DNA from: Piscibacillus halophilus
Lineage (GTDB): Bacteria > Bacillota > Bacilli > Bacillales > Alkalibacillaceae
Reading direction: 5' to 3'
Length of the DNA stretch: 64,000 nt
Assembly (NCBI RefSeq): GCF_900110685.1
Contig: NZ_FOES01000003.1
Span: 62,001-126,000 of the forward strand
Part shown: positions 26,501 to 34,518 of the stretch, in pieces
Numbering within the stretch: the first letter of the stretch is position 1
Layout of the letters: each line of letters begins with the position of its first letter
Notes under the pieces: model-generated
Seen by the model: the letters and a program-made list of their open reading frames with translations, nothing else
What the model was told of the DNA's origin: nothing
Database searches by the model: none
Translations under genes and position numbers: made by a program

Positions 26501-27073
26501 GTGTATTATGGGTTAGCTTTACAAATGTTAACGTATTTAGATGTGGTCTTAACACATTCATCAAGCTGGGTAGGTAAACAAGCTGAGCCAGCTGGTGTTC
26601 TATATTTTCACGTACACAATCCGACGATATCAGATCCAAAATCATTGGATGAAGACACGATTGAAGAAGAAATGATTAAAGCGTTTAAGATGAAAGGTTT
26701 ATTGTTAGAAGATGAAGAGGTTGCAACTGCCATGGACCAATCGATTGATTCCGGTATGAGTAAAATAGCTCCTTTCGGTGTTAAAAAAGATGGTTCATTC
26801 CGAAGCGGTTCCAAAACGGTTGACCAAGAAGTTTTCAACCGTATGAATGAGTACGTTCGAAATGTTATGACGAATGCAGGGCAAGACATTGTTAATGGTC
26901 AAGTAAAATTGAACCCATTCCAAAAGAAAGATTTGGTGGCTTGTACTTATTGTCCATTTCAGTCCGTTTGTCAATTTGACCCAACTTTAGAGGAGCACGA
27001 GTACCGTCGATTAAAAGAGGAGCCTGATTCCGTTATGTTAGAGAAAATCTTAAAACGAGAGGGGGAGTTGTAA
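23588..27073 (+). CDS. addB: ATP-dependent helicase/nuclease subunit AddB
   Basis: An 1161-residue subunit of the AddAB double-strand-break resection complex; B. subtilis AddB is about 1166. The nuclease motif IIDYKSS has its Asp at residue 959. The four iron-sulfur Cys are at 799, 1119, 1122 and 1128 (CxxCxxxxxC), each two residues before the positions I recall in B. subtilis. The striking change is at the N terminus, where the expected Walker A GRSGSGKT reads GRSGSEFGHY, removing the Lys-Thr pair that binds ATP. The stop codon directly abuts the addA start codon. The rest appears complete and under selection. Confidence 0.95.
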   Translation: MALQFILGRSGSEFGHYVLNEITEEMKQDPQGDPIFYLVPDQMAFQQEYDLIRQSGINGSIRAQVFSFSRLAWYIFNEVGGATKPFITSTGIQMMLRKLADEHKEELLAFQEAVDKQGFIDHLEKMITELKRYRITPEALHSIMMEMSKFQHTQPNEVALKNKLNDLALIYYELDQQLRGHYIDHEDQLELMVEKIRETGILSESTIYIDGFHRFTPQEYYVLEALMKYAKDVKITLMINPGVSDGSELDLFYQTKTTYDMILGMAEETEIEIEEPYYLSPQLRFKGNRGLEHLERYFETQPVPKFDGKAPLKLVETVHPRAEVEGVAQEITRLVRDEGYRYRDMALLIRQPEVYHDLIETIFEDYQIPVFIDEKKTMLNHPFVELIRTGLEVVDSNWRYDAIFRLLKTGFVLPNHEEFPLNEEAIDTLENYVLEYGIRRREQWLSNEKWPYQKFTGLDFRRQTDEEKEMEDRINAYRDQVVSALKWFDHQIREVKTIAEKCQVVYQWLDHLDAPRSLEKLRDQYDEAGRVEKGREQEQVWQAVMELFDEMVEMIGEDPISNQTFLSIVEAGFDTLTFAQVPPTIDHVIIGSIERSRLSDIKAGFVLGAIEGVYPLKPPGEGMVTDDERLILEEHGITLADRADRVLLDDRFYMYIAFTLASEKLWVSYPLSDEEGRSKVPAPIVKRLQTMFPHAERKFIMDDEDEQDPMRFITNQEKSRAILTAELSKFLRGYPVADVYWDTLHWYIEHEIKNGITHRVLQSLFYRPEPKNLESNTVDQLYDQTIRSSVSRLETYHQCSYRYFAQYTLGLNERSTFQLAAPDIGQLFHESLRAITEWVYEEGKAFFELTDDEIRAYARRAVEKLAPVLNHQILFSSNRYQYILRKLEQVIIRATNVLAYQAKHSKFSPAGIEIGFGRRHKLPPLQLSLPKGYQLELSGRIDRVDQAEIDDQLYLRIIDYKSSQKDLSLVDVYYGLALQMLTYLDVVLTHSSSWVGKQAEPAGVLYFHVHNPTISDPKSLDEDTIEEEMIKAFKMKGLLLEDEEVATAMDQSIDSGMSKIAPFGVKKDGSFRSGSKTVDQEVFNRMNEYVRNVMTNAGQDIVNGQVKLNPFQKKDLVACTYCPFQSVCQFDPTLEEHEYRRLKEEPDSVMLEKILKREGEL

Positions 27074-30000
27074 ATGAAGTGGACGAAGGAGCAAGAGCTA
27101 GCTATTTATGAAGATGGAAAAGATGTCTTAGTTGCCGCTGCAGCCGGTTCTGGTAAGACTGCCGTATTAGTTGAACGAATCATTCAGAAAATGCTACGCG
27201 AAAAGGAACCCTATAATATTGATGAAATGCTCGTCGTAACGTTTACCAATGCAGCGGCTCAAGAAATGCGCACGCGTGTTGGAGCTGCGATTGAGAAAGC
27301 GTTACAATCAAATCCTGATTCCATTCATTTAAAGAAACAGTTGTCATTATTACAACGAGCTAGTATTTCTACTCTCCACTCGTTTTGTATGGAAGTCGTT
27401 CGTAAATATAGTTATCAATTAGACTTAGATCCTAGTTTTCGGATTTTAGATGATACAGAGGCCGAGCTTCTTCGAAATGATGTCATTCAAGACATATTTG
27501 AAGAATGGTATGGCAAGGAAGGAGAGGAACAAGAAGCGTTTTTCCGTTTTGTCGATAGTTTTTCAAATGATCGTGACGATGCGAAGGTTGAAACGCTTGT
27601 ATTAAAAATGTATGAGTTTGCCATGCAAAATCCTTGGCCATATGAATGGTTAGACCAAGTGAAACAAACCTATCAATTACCCGAAGGTGCATTATTGGAT
27701 GATTTGCCATGGATGCCAATTGTACGTGACGATCTAAAGGAAAACCTCGAAGCGATGCTGTTTGACGTTAATCAAGCATTGGATATGGCTCAGGATGTAG
27801 GTGGCCCGGAGCATTATGTCCCGACACTACAAGAAGATAAACTGCAAATTGAACGTGTGATAGAGTCTGTCGGTGCGCCTTGGGATCAGTTACGCCATAT
27901 CGTTAAAGAAAATGAAAAGTTCGGTGCTTTATCGCGTAAGAAAGTAGAATGTGATGAAGACTTAAAAGAAGCGGTTAAAGATATACGAAACCGTTATAAG
28001 GACCGAATGAAAAAGCTAGTAGAACGCTGGTTTAACCGTCAACCTGAATCATTGATGAATGATTTACATCAGTTAAAACCGTTAATGGATCAACTAATCG
28101 TTTTAGTTAAACAGTTCCATGAGCGCTTTCAACAGGCTAAGAAAGATCAAGCAATGGTTGACTTCTCTGACTTAGAGCATTATTGCCTTGAAATTTTGCT
28201 AGATGAAGAAGCGACACCTGATCATTTAGTAGGTTCTACGGTGGCCAAGCATTTTCAAAGTCAATTTAAAGAAGTGTTAATTGATGAGTATCAAGATACA
28301 AACTTAGTTCAAGAGACAATCTTACAACTCGTTACTCAGGGTGAACAAGCTGGTAACTTATTTATGGTTGGAGATGTGAAACAAAGTATCTATCGTTTCC
28401 GACATGCTGAACCAACGTTATTTATGAATAAGTATAAGCATTTTAAATTAGAAGATCATCCTGCTTTAAGAATTGACTTAGCTCGGAACTTCCGTAGTCG
28501 TCGAGAAGTGCTGGATTCAACTAATTTTATTTTTCGTCAATTACTGGATGAACGTGTTGGTGAGATGGAATATGACAAAGATGCAGAATTAATATATAGT
28601 AATCAAGTTTACGAACAATTGACGACTACGGATGTTGATACAGAATTACACATCATAACGCAAGATGAGCTTGAAGATGAATCTGTTTCTGACGAATGGA
28701 AATATATTGAGAAAGCACAACTTGAAGCTAGGGCATATGCAAAAAAGATTCAAAGTTGGGTTGGGACAAACGGTCAAGAGCCAATGCAAATCATTGATAA
28801 GGAAACAGAACAAGTTCGAAACTTGCAGTATCGTGATATTGTTATTTTGATGCGTTCCATGACGTGGGCGAGCGTAATCGTGGAAGAATTAAAACAGCTT
28901 GGAATACCCGTTTATGCCGATATCTCCTCAGGATATCTTGAAGCCATGGAAGTACAAATTATGTTAAACGTATTAAAAACAATCGATAATCCGCAACAAG
29001 ATATTCCGCTTGCCAGTGTATTAAAGTCACCCATTGTCGGTTTGAATGAAGATGACCTTGCCAATATCCGACTATATGGAAAAAATCAGCCGTTTTATGT
29101 TGCGATGAAAGCGTATATTCAACAGGGCGACCATGAGTTGGTCATCCGAAAGTTAAAAGCGTTTTTAAATATGTTTGAGTCATGGCGTGAGGAAGCACGC
29201 TATGGAGCTTTATCGAAACTTATTTGGCAAATTTACCGAGATACAGGTTACTTTGAGTTTGTTGGTGGGACACCTGGTGGAAAACAACGTCAAGCTAATC
29301 TCAGAGCTTTATATGACCGGGCGCGTTCCTACGAGACCACCTCTTATCGCGGGCTTTATCGTTTCCTTCGTTTTATTGAGCGTATGGAAGAACGTGGTGA
29401 GGACCTAGCTTCTGCACGTGCTTTAGGTGAACAAGAAGACGTTATACGCATGATGACTATTCATAAGAGTAAAGGGCTTGAGTTTCCAGTTGTCATCTTA
29501 GGTGCTGCTGATAAAAACTTTAATGAGATGGATTTTAAATCTCAGTATTTACTTCATAAGGATTATGGGTTTGGAGCTAAATATTTAGACGTTGATAAAC
29601 GATTAATGTTTACAACCTTTCCGTTTGAAGCGATTAAAGTTGCTTTAAAGCGCGAGATGTTAGCGGAGGAAATGAGAATATTATACGTGGCCTTAACGCG
29701 TGCAAAAGAAAAATTGACTATAGTAGGTACCGTAAAAGATTTCGAGAAGCGGTTAGCTAAATGGAATGAGGTGGCTACTCATTTGGAATGGGTTTTACCA
29801 CCACATATCAGAACCGATCAGGCTACGTATTTAAATTGGATTGCCACAGCATTAGTTCGTCATGAACATGCGGAACCGATTCAGATTAATGGAATTGGAT
29901 CGGGTGTACCAACTTCTATAAGTCAAGATAATTCAAAATGGAAAATCCTTGTTCAACATGCTAGTGAATTAATGGATCCTGATTGGATTACCGTCAAGCG

Positions 30001-30793
30001 TAACGATCAATTAGAAAAGGTCATTAAGGATTGGGATACGTCACATATACAGGACAAATCCGATCAATATGAAGAAGTCGATCGCCGTCTGACCTTTGTC
30101 TATCCTTATCAAGGTAGTGCTTATAAACGAGCTAAACAGACTGTTACAGAGCTGAAACGGTTAAGACAAGTTCCAGATGATTATAGTAGTATGGACCTTA
30201 TAAAAAAACAACCGAAGATGCGCTTTCAACGACCTCGTTTTATGCAAAATGATTCTAAGAAATTAACTGCGACTGAAATCGGTAGTGCTATGCACACTGT
30301 GATGCAGCATCTCCCATTTAATCGTAATTGGACGAAGATTAGTTTGATTGATTTTGTTGATGGACTCGTTTTAAAAGAAATTTTAAGAGAAGAAGAAGCA
30401 GAAGTGATCGATTATGATGCTATTTTAAGACTCTTAGAGAATGACATTGGTCATAAACTGCAATCTGCTCAAAACATTAAACGGGAGTTGCCATTTACAA
30501 TGGAATTGCCTGCGTCAGAAGTTTATCCCGATTGGAACAATCCAGTTGAGGAATCCGTCATCATTCAAGGGGTCATGGACTGTCTCTTTGAAACTGAAGA
30601 TGGTTGGTATTTATTAGATTATAAAACAGATTCAATCTTTGGTGAATTAACAGAACAAAAGGTCAAGGAACTTGAAGAGCGATATACCGTTCAAGTTGAA
30701 CTTTATAAACGAGCAGTTGAAACAATATGGCATATTAGTCTTCAGCATGTTTATCTATATTTCTTTGAAAAAGATCTATTGCTGGAGCATTAA
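27074..30793 (+). CDS. addA: ATP-dependent helicase/nuclease subunit AddA
   Basis: A 1239-residue UvrD-like helicase with a C-terminal RecB-type nuclease. Walker A AAAAGSGKTAVLVE is near residue 27. Walker B VLIDEYQDTN has its Asp near residue 404. Motif III GDVKQSIYRFRHAEP, the helicase segment MTIHKSKGLEFPVV and ALTRAKEKL are present, and the nuclease core LLDYKTD has its Asp near residue 1182. GAGGGGGAG precedes the ATG, which follows the addB stop with no gap. It is the motor that powers the complex and should be fully active, unlike the altered ATP site of AddB. The sbcDC genes that follow addA in B. subtilis are absent. Confidence 0.97.
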   Translation: MKWTKEQELAIYEDGKDVLVAAAAGSGKTAVLVERIIQKMLREKEPYNIDEMLVVTFTNAAAQEMRTRVGAAIEKALQSNPDSIHLKKQLSLLQRASISTLHSFCMEVVRKYSYQLDLDPSFRILDDTEAELLRNDVIQDIFEEWYGKEGEEQEAFFRFVDSFSNDRDDAKVETLVLKMYEFAMQNPWPYEWLDQVKQTYQLPEGALLDDLPWMPIVRDDLKENLEAMLFDVNQALDMAQDVGGPEHYVPTLQEDKLQIERVIESVGAPWDQLRHIVKENEKFGALSRKKVECDEDLKEAVKDIRNRYKDRMKKLVERWFNRQPESLMNDLHQLKPLMDQLIVLVKQFHERFQQAKKDQAMVDFSDLEHYCLEILLDEEATPDHLVGSTVAKHFQSQFKEVLIDEYQDTNLVQETILQLVTQGEQAGNLFMVGDVKQSIYRFRHAEPTLFMNKYKHFKLEDHPALRIDLARNFRSRREVLDSTNFIFRQLLDERVGEMEYDKDAELIYSNQVYEQLTTTDVDTELHIITQDELEDESVSDEWKYIEKAQLEARAYAKKIQSWVGTNGQEPMQIIDKETEQVRNLQYRDIVILMRSMTWASVIVEELKQLGIPVYADISSGYLEAMEVQIMLNVLKTIDNPQQDIPLASVLKSPIVGLNEDDLANIRLYGKNQPFYVAMKAYIQQGDHELVIRKLKAFLNMFESWREEARYGALSKLIWQIYRDTGYFEFVGGTPGGKQRQANLRALYDRARSYETTSYRGLYRFLRFIERMEERGEDLASARALGEQEDVIRMMTIHKSKGLEFPVVILGAADKNFNEMDFKSQYLLHKDYGFGAKYLDVDKRLMFTTFPFEAIKVALKREMLAEEMRILYVALTRAKEKLTIVGTVKDFEKRLAKWNEVATHLEWVLPPHIRTDQATYLNWIATALVRHEHAEPIQINGIGSGVPTSISQDNSKWKILVQHASELMDPDWITVKRNDQLEKVIKDWDTSHIQDKSDQYEEVDRRLTFVYPYQGSAYKRAKQTVTELKRLRQVPDDYSSMDLIKKQPKMRFQRPRFMQNDSKKLTATEIGSAMHTVMQHLPFNRNWTKISLIDFVDGLVLKEILREEEAEVIDYDAILRLLENDIGHKLQSAQNIKRELPFTMELPASEVYPDWNNPVEESVIIQGVMDCLFETEDGWYLLDYKTDSIFGELTEQKVKELEERYTVQVELYKRAVETIWHISLQHVYLYFFEKDLLLEH

Positions 30794-30807
30794 GAGGTGT
30801 TATAAAA

Positions 30808-31263
30808 ATGATCAAAGGTTTATATGAAGCCCATCTTCCAGTCAGTGATCTCACTAAATCAATAGATTTTTATACTAATTTAGGTTTAGAGTTAGCTCAT
30901 AAAGGTGAATCAGTGACATTTTTCTGGATTGAAAAAGGGAAAAGCTGGCTAGGTTTATGGGAAACTGAACGAGTTGAAACACCTTATCATCCATCATTAA
31001 GGCATGTGGCATTTCAAGTTGAGCTTCATGATATCCAAATTGCGAAGAAGTGGTTAGAGGAGAGAGGGGTACAGGTTCGAGAAACGTTTGGCTTTAAGCC
31101 AGAAGATCAACCACTCGTACTTCCTAATCATCCTCAATCTCATGCTGCCATCTACTTTCATGATCCAGATGGGAACTCGCTTGAGTTTATCACACCTTTA
31201 ATACTAGATGAGGAAATCGATTTTAGTATGATGGAATTAGAAGAATGGTATAAAAGATTTTAA
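30808..31263 (+). CDS. VOC-family (glyoxalase/bleomycin-resistance fold) protein
   Basis: A 151-residue single-domain VOC protein. It starts with KGLYEAHLPVSDLTKSIDFY, whose His is a likely metal ligand. RHVAFQVE holds a second His in the middle, and YFHDPDGNSLEF ends the fold, which is the usual metal site (H...H...E). It lies 14 nt after addA with GAGGTG as ribosome-binding site, so it is probably cotranscribed, and a terminator follows. The substrate is not predictable; dioxygenases and thiol-transfer enzymes share this fold. Confidence 0.8.
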   Translation: MIKGLYEAHLPVSDLTKSIDFYTNLGLELAHKGESVTFFWIEKGKSWLGLWETERVETPYHPSLRHVAFQVELHDIQIAKKWLEERGVQVRETFGFKPEDQPLVLPNHPQSHAAIYFHDPDGNSLEFITPLILDEEIDFSMMELEEWYKRF

Positions 31264-31269
31264 TTAATA

Positions 31270-31308
31270 GGGCTGCCTCAATCATATAATTGAGACAGCT
31301 CCTTTTTT
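31270..31308 (+). terminator. Terminator after addBA-VOC
   Basis: A stem with small mismatches, GGGCTGCCTCAAT against ATTGAGACAGCTCC, is followed by TTTTTT. Confidence 0.83.
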
Positions 31309-31370
31309 AGGACACTATTGATTTAGTTCTAATCGACCTAAAATAACCTATGATTAATTTTAATGACATA

Positions 31371-31401
31371 AAAACACACGCTCACGATTTTGTGAGCGTG
31401 T
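31371..31401 (-). terminator. Terminator of the gerP operon
   Basis: ACACGCTCAC (31376-31385) pairs with GTGAGCGTGT (31392-31401). On the minus strand it runs into TTTT. Confidence 0.8.
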
Positions 31402-31406
31402 ATATT

Positions 31407-31625
31407 TTAGGCATTTCCAGCAATAGGCTGGTCGTTGACATCTGGATCAAATGGATTAGTTGTACTAACTAAGTTATTGGTACAAATAAAATCGCCTGTA
31501 TTTAATGAACCAGAGCCAGCATTGGTTTTTCCGGAGCTTTTGGGAGCTATATAAAAAGCATCTCCAAAATTAACGGTACCGCCGCCGACGCTGTTAATTT
31601 TTAAAGGTCCTACAATTGAAGGCAT
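31407..31625 (-). CDS. gerPF: Spore germination protein GerPF
   Basis: A 72-residue last gene of gerPA-F. It opens with PSIVGPLKINSVGGG and continues with VNFGDAFYIAPKSSGKTNAGSG, the family pattern shared with GerPA. GerP proteins are made late in the mother cell and help germinants pass through the spore coat. AGGTGA precedes the ATG. It is paralogous to GerPA at the other end of the operon. Confidence 0.94.
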   Translation of the reverse strand: MPSIVGPLKINSVGGGTVNFGDAFYIAPKSSGKTNAGSGSLNTGDFICTNNLVSTTNPFDPDVNDQPIAGNA

Positions 31626-31633
31626 ATTTTCAC

Positions 31634-31993
31634 CTACTTATTGTTTATTAGGATACGTCTGTGCCTTAGAATACTAATAGCTTTTCCGTGTTTAAATGAT
31701 CCAATATGGTTGACTGAGGATCCTGTTACACCATTGATATTAATCGATTTAACACGGATAGGTTGGCGATCCACACGGCTAACAGTTGTATTAGTTGGTT
31801 TTAGAAAGTTAGGTAGTGGTTCTTGCATGACGGTCTCATCGTCTGTTACGTATTCTCTAATGAATACAGGATTTTCTTTTTGAACGGCTCTAGCGATGGA
31901 GAATGGGTAAACTCCAACACTATCTCCAACCTGTATGGTTCCGCTCAAATCAACAGAGTTACAGAAATAAGATTTAACTTTCGAATCTCGCAT
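31634..31993 (-). CDS. gerPE: Spore germination protein GerPE
   Basis: A 119-residue protein from ATG 31993 (B. subtilis GerPE is about 123). It opens with MRDSKVKSYFCNSVDLSGTI and carries IQVGDS and ARAVQKENP. The N-terminal extension from an upstream in-frame ATG at 32095 lies inside gerPD and has no ribosome-binding site, so it is rejected. The gap to gerPD is 4 nt, with GTAGG inside the end of gerPD serving as ribosome-binding site. Confidence 0.9.
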   Translation of the reverse strand: MRDSKVKSYFCNSVDLSGTIQVGDSVGVYPFSIARAVQKENPVFIREYVTDDETVMQEPLPNFLKPTNTTVSRVDRQPIRVKSININGVTGSSVNHIGSFKHGKAISILRHRRILINNK

Positions 31994-31997
31994 TCTA

Positions 31998-32183
31998 TTA
32001 CCTACCCGATACAGGACCAAAAGGGAATACACTTTCAAATACATATGATTCAGGGGGCGTATCAAAACGAGATGCCAATTGTAGATGCTCGACATCTCCT
32101 ATAATAAATAGTGAAGAGGTCGATACACCGTTTATATCAATATGCTGAACATTTAATTCATCATTATAAATATTAACTTTCAT
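31998..32183 (-). CDS. gerPD: Spore germination protein GerPD
   Basis: A 61-residue protein starting MKVNIYNDELNV and containing INGVSTSSLFIIGDV, the GerPD pattern. ATG 32183 is chosen because AAAGGAG (32194-32200) is 10 nt away; ATG 32192 is only 1 nt from it. The start overlaps the end of gerPC by 11 bp, indicating coupled translation within the operon. Confidence 0.9.
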   Translation of the reverse strand: MKVNIYNDELNVQHIDINGVSTSSLFIIGDVEHLQLASRFDTPPESYVFESVFPFGPVSGR

Positions 32184-32763
32184 CTTCTTCATTCTCCTTT
32201 AACTGGTTTAGAAAAAGGTCAATCCCTTGAGTGATTTCTTTTTGGATATGCTGAATTAGCGCAGGGATTTGTTCGCGTTCGATAATGACTCGACCATTTT
32301 GTTGTATTTGCGAGGTGTGTTCTTTAATTCGTTGCGGGAGTTGATTTTTTATATCTTGATATAATACATGCTTTTGTTGTTGATCGATTTCGATATCATA
32401 ATCCTGTGCAAATTGGTTTAAAACTTCTGGGAGTTCTTTTCTTAAAAATGGCATGAGTTGGTTATAGATTTGTTGTTCCATTGGTGTAAAGCTACTTTCA
32501 GGTGATTCTTCTGGTAAGTCAAGTTGTTCAAATGGCAAGTCATTTTGAGGAGTTAGACCAATATTTAAAGTACCTTCAAGCGTTTCAATCTTTAATTGTT
32601 CGAAGTTGTATTCAATCGTTTCAGCCATAGCTTTGGAGCCTTGTTGTTGTTCAATTAGGGTATCCATTTTTTCATTTAGTTCTTGAATGAGAGCATATTG
32701 TTGGTTTATTTTTTGTTCTAAATATGCTAGGTGTTGCCATATAGAATTTGATTGATCCTTCAT
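32173..32763 (-). CDS. gerPC: Spore germination protein GerPC
   Basis: A 196-residue protein, far larger than its operon partners. The N-terminal third is a predicted coiled coil rich in Gln and Leu (IWQHLAYLEQKINQQYALI), followed by the family's IEYNFEQLKIETLEGTLNIG near residue 65 and a helical acidic C terminus. ATG 32763 has AGGAGGA 10 nt upstream; the earlier in-frame ATG at 32862 overlaps gerPB and lacks a signal. GerPC is thought to act as an assembly partner of the small GerP proteins. Confidence 0.9.
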   Translation of the reverse strand: MKDQSNSIWQHLAYLEQKINQQYALIQELNEKMDTLIEQQQGSKAMAETIEYNFEQLKIETLEGTLNIGLTPQNDLPFEQLDLPEESPESSFTPMEQQIYNQLMPFLRKELPEVLNQFAQDYDIEIDQQQKHVLYQDIKNQLPQRIKEHTSQIQQNGRVIIEREQIPALIQHIQKEITQGIDLFLNQLKENEEDES

Positions 32764-32812
32764 GCTAACTAACTCCTCCTTGCACTCTTTATAATAATTT
32801 ATGAGTATATGC

Positions 32813-33028
32813 CTAATTAGTGAAAGGAATGAATGGTAACTGCATAGATGGAGTTGCTCCACCTTGTGGTTCTGCTTCCTCTACTGGACCTGTGTATCCA
32901 CCTGTATTATATGCATTAGAAACCGCTTGGATTGTGCCTGAACTTCCAATCTGGAGTACAGATGAATTAGTAATAGATTCCACTTTTAAGAACTGAATAG
33001 ATATTTGTTGTTGAATGGTTAGACACAT
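32813..33028 (-). CDS. gerPB: Spore germination protein GerPB
   Basis: A 71-residue protein with LKVESITNSSVLQIGSSGTIQ and a flexible Gly/Pro C-terminal half, as in GerPB. ATG 33028 is 9 nt after GAGGTG, a signal that overlaps the gerPA stop; the start at 33043 lies within that signal. It is the second gene of the operon. Confidence 0.9.
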   Translation of the reverse strand: MCLTIQQQISIQFLKVESITNSSVLQIGSSGTIQAVSNAYNTGGYTGPVEEAEPQGGATPSMQLPFIPFTN

Positions 33029-33039
33029 GTTAAGACACC

Positions 33040-33243
33040 TCAATAATCAATGTGGTCTTGATCAAATACGACTGTATCCGATTGACCAAGACGAACGCGA
33101 ATGCCATTGCCGGTATTAAAAGAACCTCCTCCAGCATAGGTCTTTGCAGAACTAATAGGCTGAATATAGTAAGCATCTCCTATATGAAATACTCCAGAAG
33201 ATGAAACTGAGTTAACTTTAATGGCACCGACGAATGCAGACAT
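33040..33243 (-). CDS. gerPA: Spore germination protein GerPA
   Basis: A 67-residue first gene of the operon, with AFVGAIKVNSVSSSGVFHIG and DAYYIQPISSAKTYAG; GerPA and GerPF are paralogues. ATG 33243 is 8 nt from AAAGGAG; an upstream ATG at 33261 precedes that signal and is not used. The sigma-K-like promoter directly upstream agrees with late mother-cell expression. Confidence 0.92.
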   Translation of the reverse strand: MSAFVGAIKVNSVSSSGVFHIGDAYYIQPISSAKTYAGGGSFNTGNGIRVRLGQSDTVVFDQDHIDY

Positions 33244-33263
33244 CGTGATAACTCCTTTCATCT

Positions 33264-33290
33264 TAATATATGTTCTTGAAACGGAATTGT
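33264..33290 (-). promoter_or_regulatory. Sigma-K-like promoter of gerPA-F
   Basis: On the minus strand AC (33289-33290), 16 bp, and CATATATTA (33264-33272), an exact match to the sigma-K pattern AC-N16-CATANNNTA. Transcription would start at about 33257, leaving a leader of only about 14 nt. Confidence 0.6.
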
Positions 33291-33314
33291 TATAGATAAC
33301 CTACTCGCAAAAAA

Positions 33315-33323
33315 TGTTATAAT
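33315..33323 (+). promoter_or_regulatory. Extended -10 promoter of the DUF418 cassette
   Basis: TGTTATAAT, an extended -10 element (TG-N-TATAAT), lies 22 bp before the start codon. The -35 region (GATAAC) is poor. Confidence 0.45.
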
Positions 33324-33345
33324 ACTCTGAAAGAGGTGAAGAGTT

Positions 33346-34518
33346 TTGCAACCATTAAATCCAACTAATAATCGCATAGAATCAATCGATACTGTAAGAG
33401 GTTTTTCTTTACTAGGGATTTTAATTGTTAATCTATTAAGTTTTCATTCTCCACACTTTATATATGGAGGATTAAAGGATTTTTATGGTAACGGATTTGA
33501 TGCATTATCACTCGCATTTATTGATATATTTGCACAAGCTAGTTTTTACCCGCTGTTTTCGATGTTATTTGGTGTTGGAATTTATATGATGTATGAAAAG
33601 TTAGAACAACGTGGTGCTAAGACGATGTCGATTATTCGACGACGAATGTTGATTTTGTCTATATTCGGTCTTATTCATGGATTATTTATTTGGTATGGAG
33701 ACATCTTGCTTACTTATGGGATTGTAGGATTCATAAGTTTGCTATTTTTGAAAAAAACAATTCAATCCCTCGTTAAATGGTCATTTTCTTTGTTACTTTC
33801 GGTGTCAGCAATTCTGGTCTTACTAGTATTTCCTGTCCGAAATGAACTAGAGGAAATTAGCGTTAATCATCAAGGTATTCAAGCGGCATATGACAATTAT
33901 ACCGGAACGTTATTATCAGCTTTAAATCAAAACATAGCTGATTGGGTATATTCCAACGATCCGTTTACGTGGATTTTCTCTATTTTTACTATCTTACCAA
34001 TGTTTTTATTAGGAATGATGATTCAAAAAAATGGATGGACAAGGGATCCTAAAGCAAGCTCATCTTCAATCAACAGATGGCTAATAGGAGCTTTTACGCT
34101 TTTTGTCCTGTTTAAAATTGGACCTTATTTCTTTGGGAATCCTCTTTGGTTTGAAAGTGCACAAGATACAATCGGTGGTTCAGCATTAAGTGTTTTTTAT
34201 TTCTTAGGAGCATTGGTTCTTTTTAACAGAAGGAATTTTCATTGGTTAAAGGGAATATTATCAAAAGTTGGCAAATTATCATTAACAAATTATTTAATGC
34301 AATCCTTATTAGGGATCGTTATCTTTTACGGCTTTGGATTAAATTTATATGGTAAACTTCATGCCTTTACATTAATTACGTTGGCCATTTTATTGTTTAG
34401 TGTTCAAATTCTATTTAGTCATTGGTATGTAAAGCGCTTTCGATTTGGTCCTTTTGAGTGGATATATCGGTCGTTAACTTACAGACAAAAGCAGCCGTTT
34501 GTTAAAAAGGGTGATTAA
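33346..34518 (+). CDS. DUF418-family membrane protein
   Basis: A 390-residue protein with about nine or ten membrane segments. The N-terminal motif RIESIDTVRGFSLLGILIVN and the C-terminal DUF418 domain with GKLSLTNYLMQS and RFGPFEWIYRSLTY are typical of the YeiB/DUF418 group. TTG 33346 follows AAGAGGTGAAG by about 5 nt. It is the first of three touching genes. The group resembles acyltransferase-3 membrane proteins, but the function is unknown. Confidence 0.87.
   Translation: MQPLNPTNNRIESIDTVRGFSLLGILIVNLLSFHSPHFIYGGLKDFYGNGFDALSLAFIDIFAQASFYPLFSMLFGVGIYMMYEKLEQRGAKTMSIIRRRMLILSIFGLIHGLFIWYGDILLTYGIVGFISLLFLKKTIQSLVKWSFSLLLSVSAILVLLVFPVRNELEEISVNHQGIQAAYDNYTGTLLSALNQNIADWVYSNDPFTWIFSIFTILPMFLLGMMIQKNGWTRDPKASSSSINRWLIGAFTLFVLFKIGPYFFGNPLWFESAQDTIGGSALSVFYFLGALVLFNRRNFHWLKGILSKVGKLSLTNYLMQSLLGIVIFYGFGLNLYGKLHAFTLITLAILLFSVQILFSHWYVKRFRFGPFEWIYRSLTYRQKQPFVKKGD

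Noticed and set aside
31994-32095. N-terminal extension of GerPE
   Set aside because: It is encoded within gerPD in another frame; ATG 31993 gives the normal family start.
32764-32862. N-terminal extension of GerPC
   Set aside because: The stretch lies in the gerPB-gerPC gap and the gerPB end; the internal ATG 32763 has an ideal ribosome-binding site and gives the family length.
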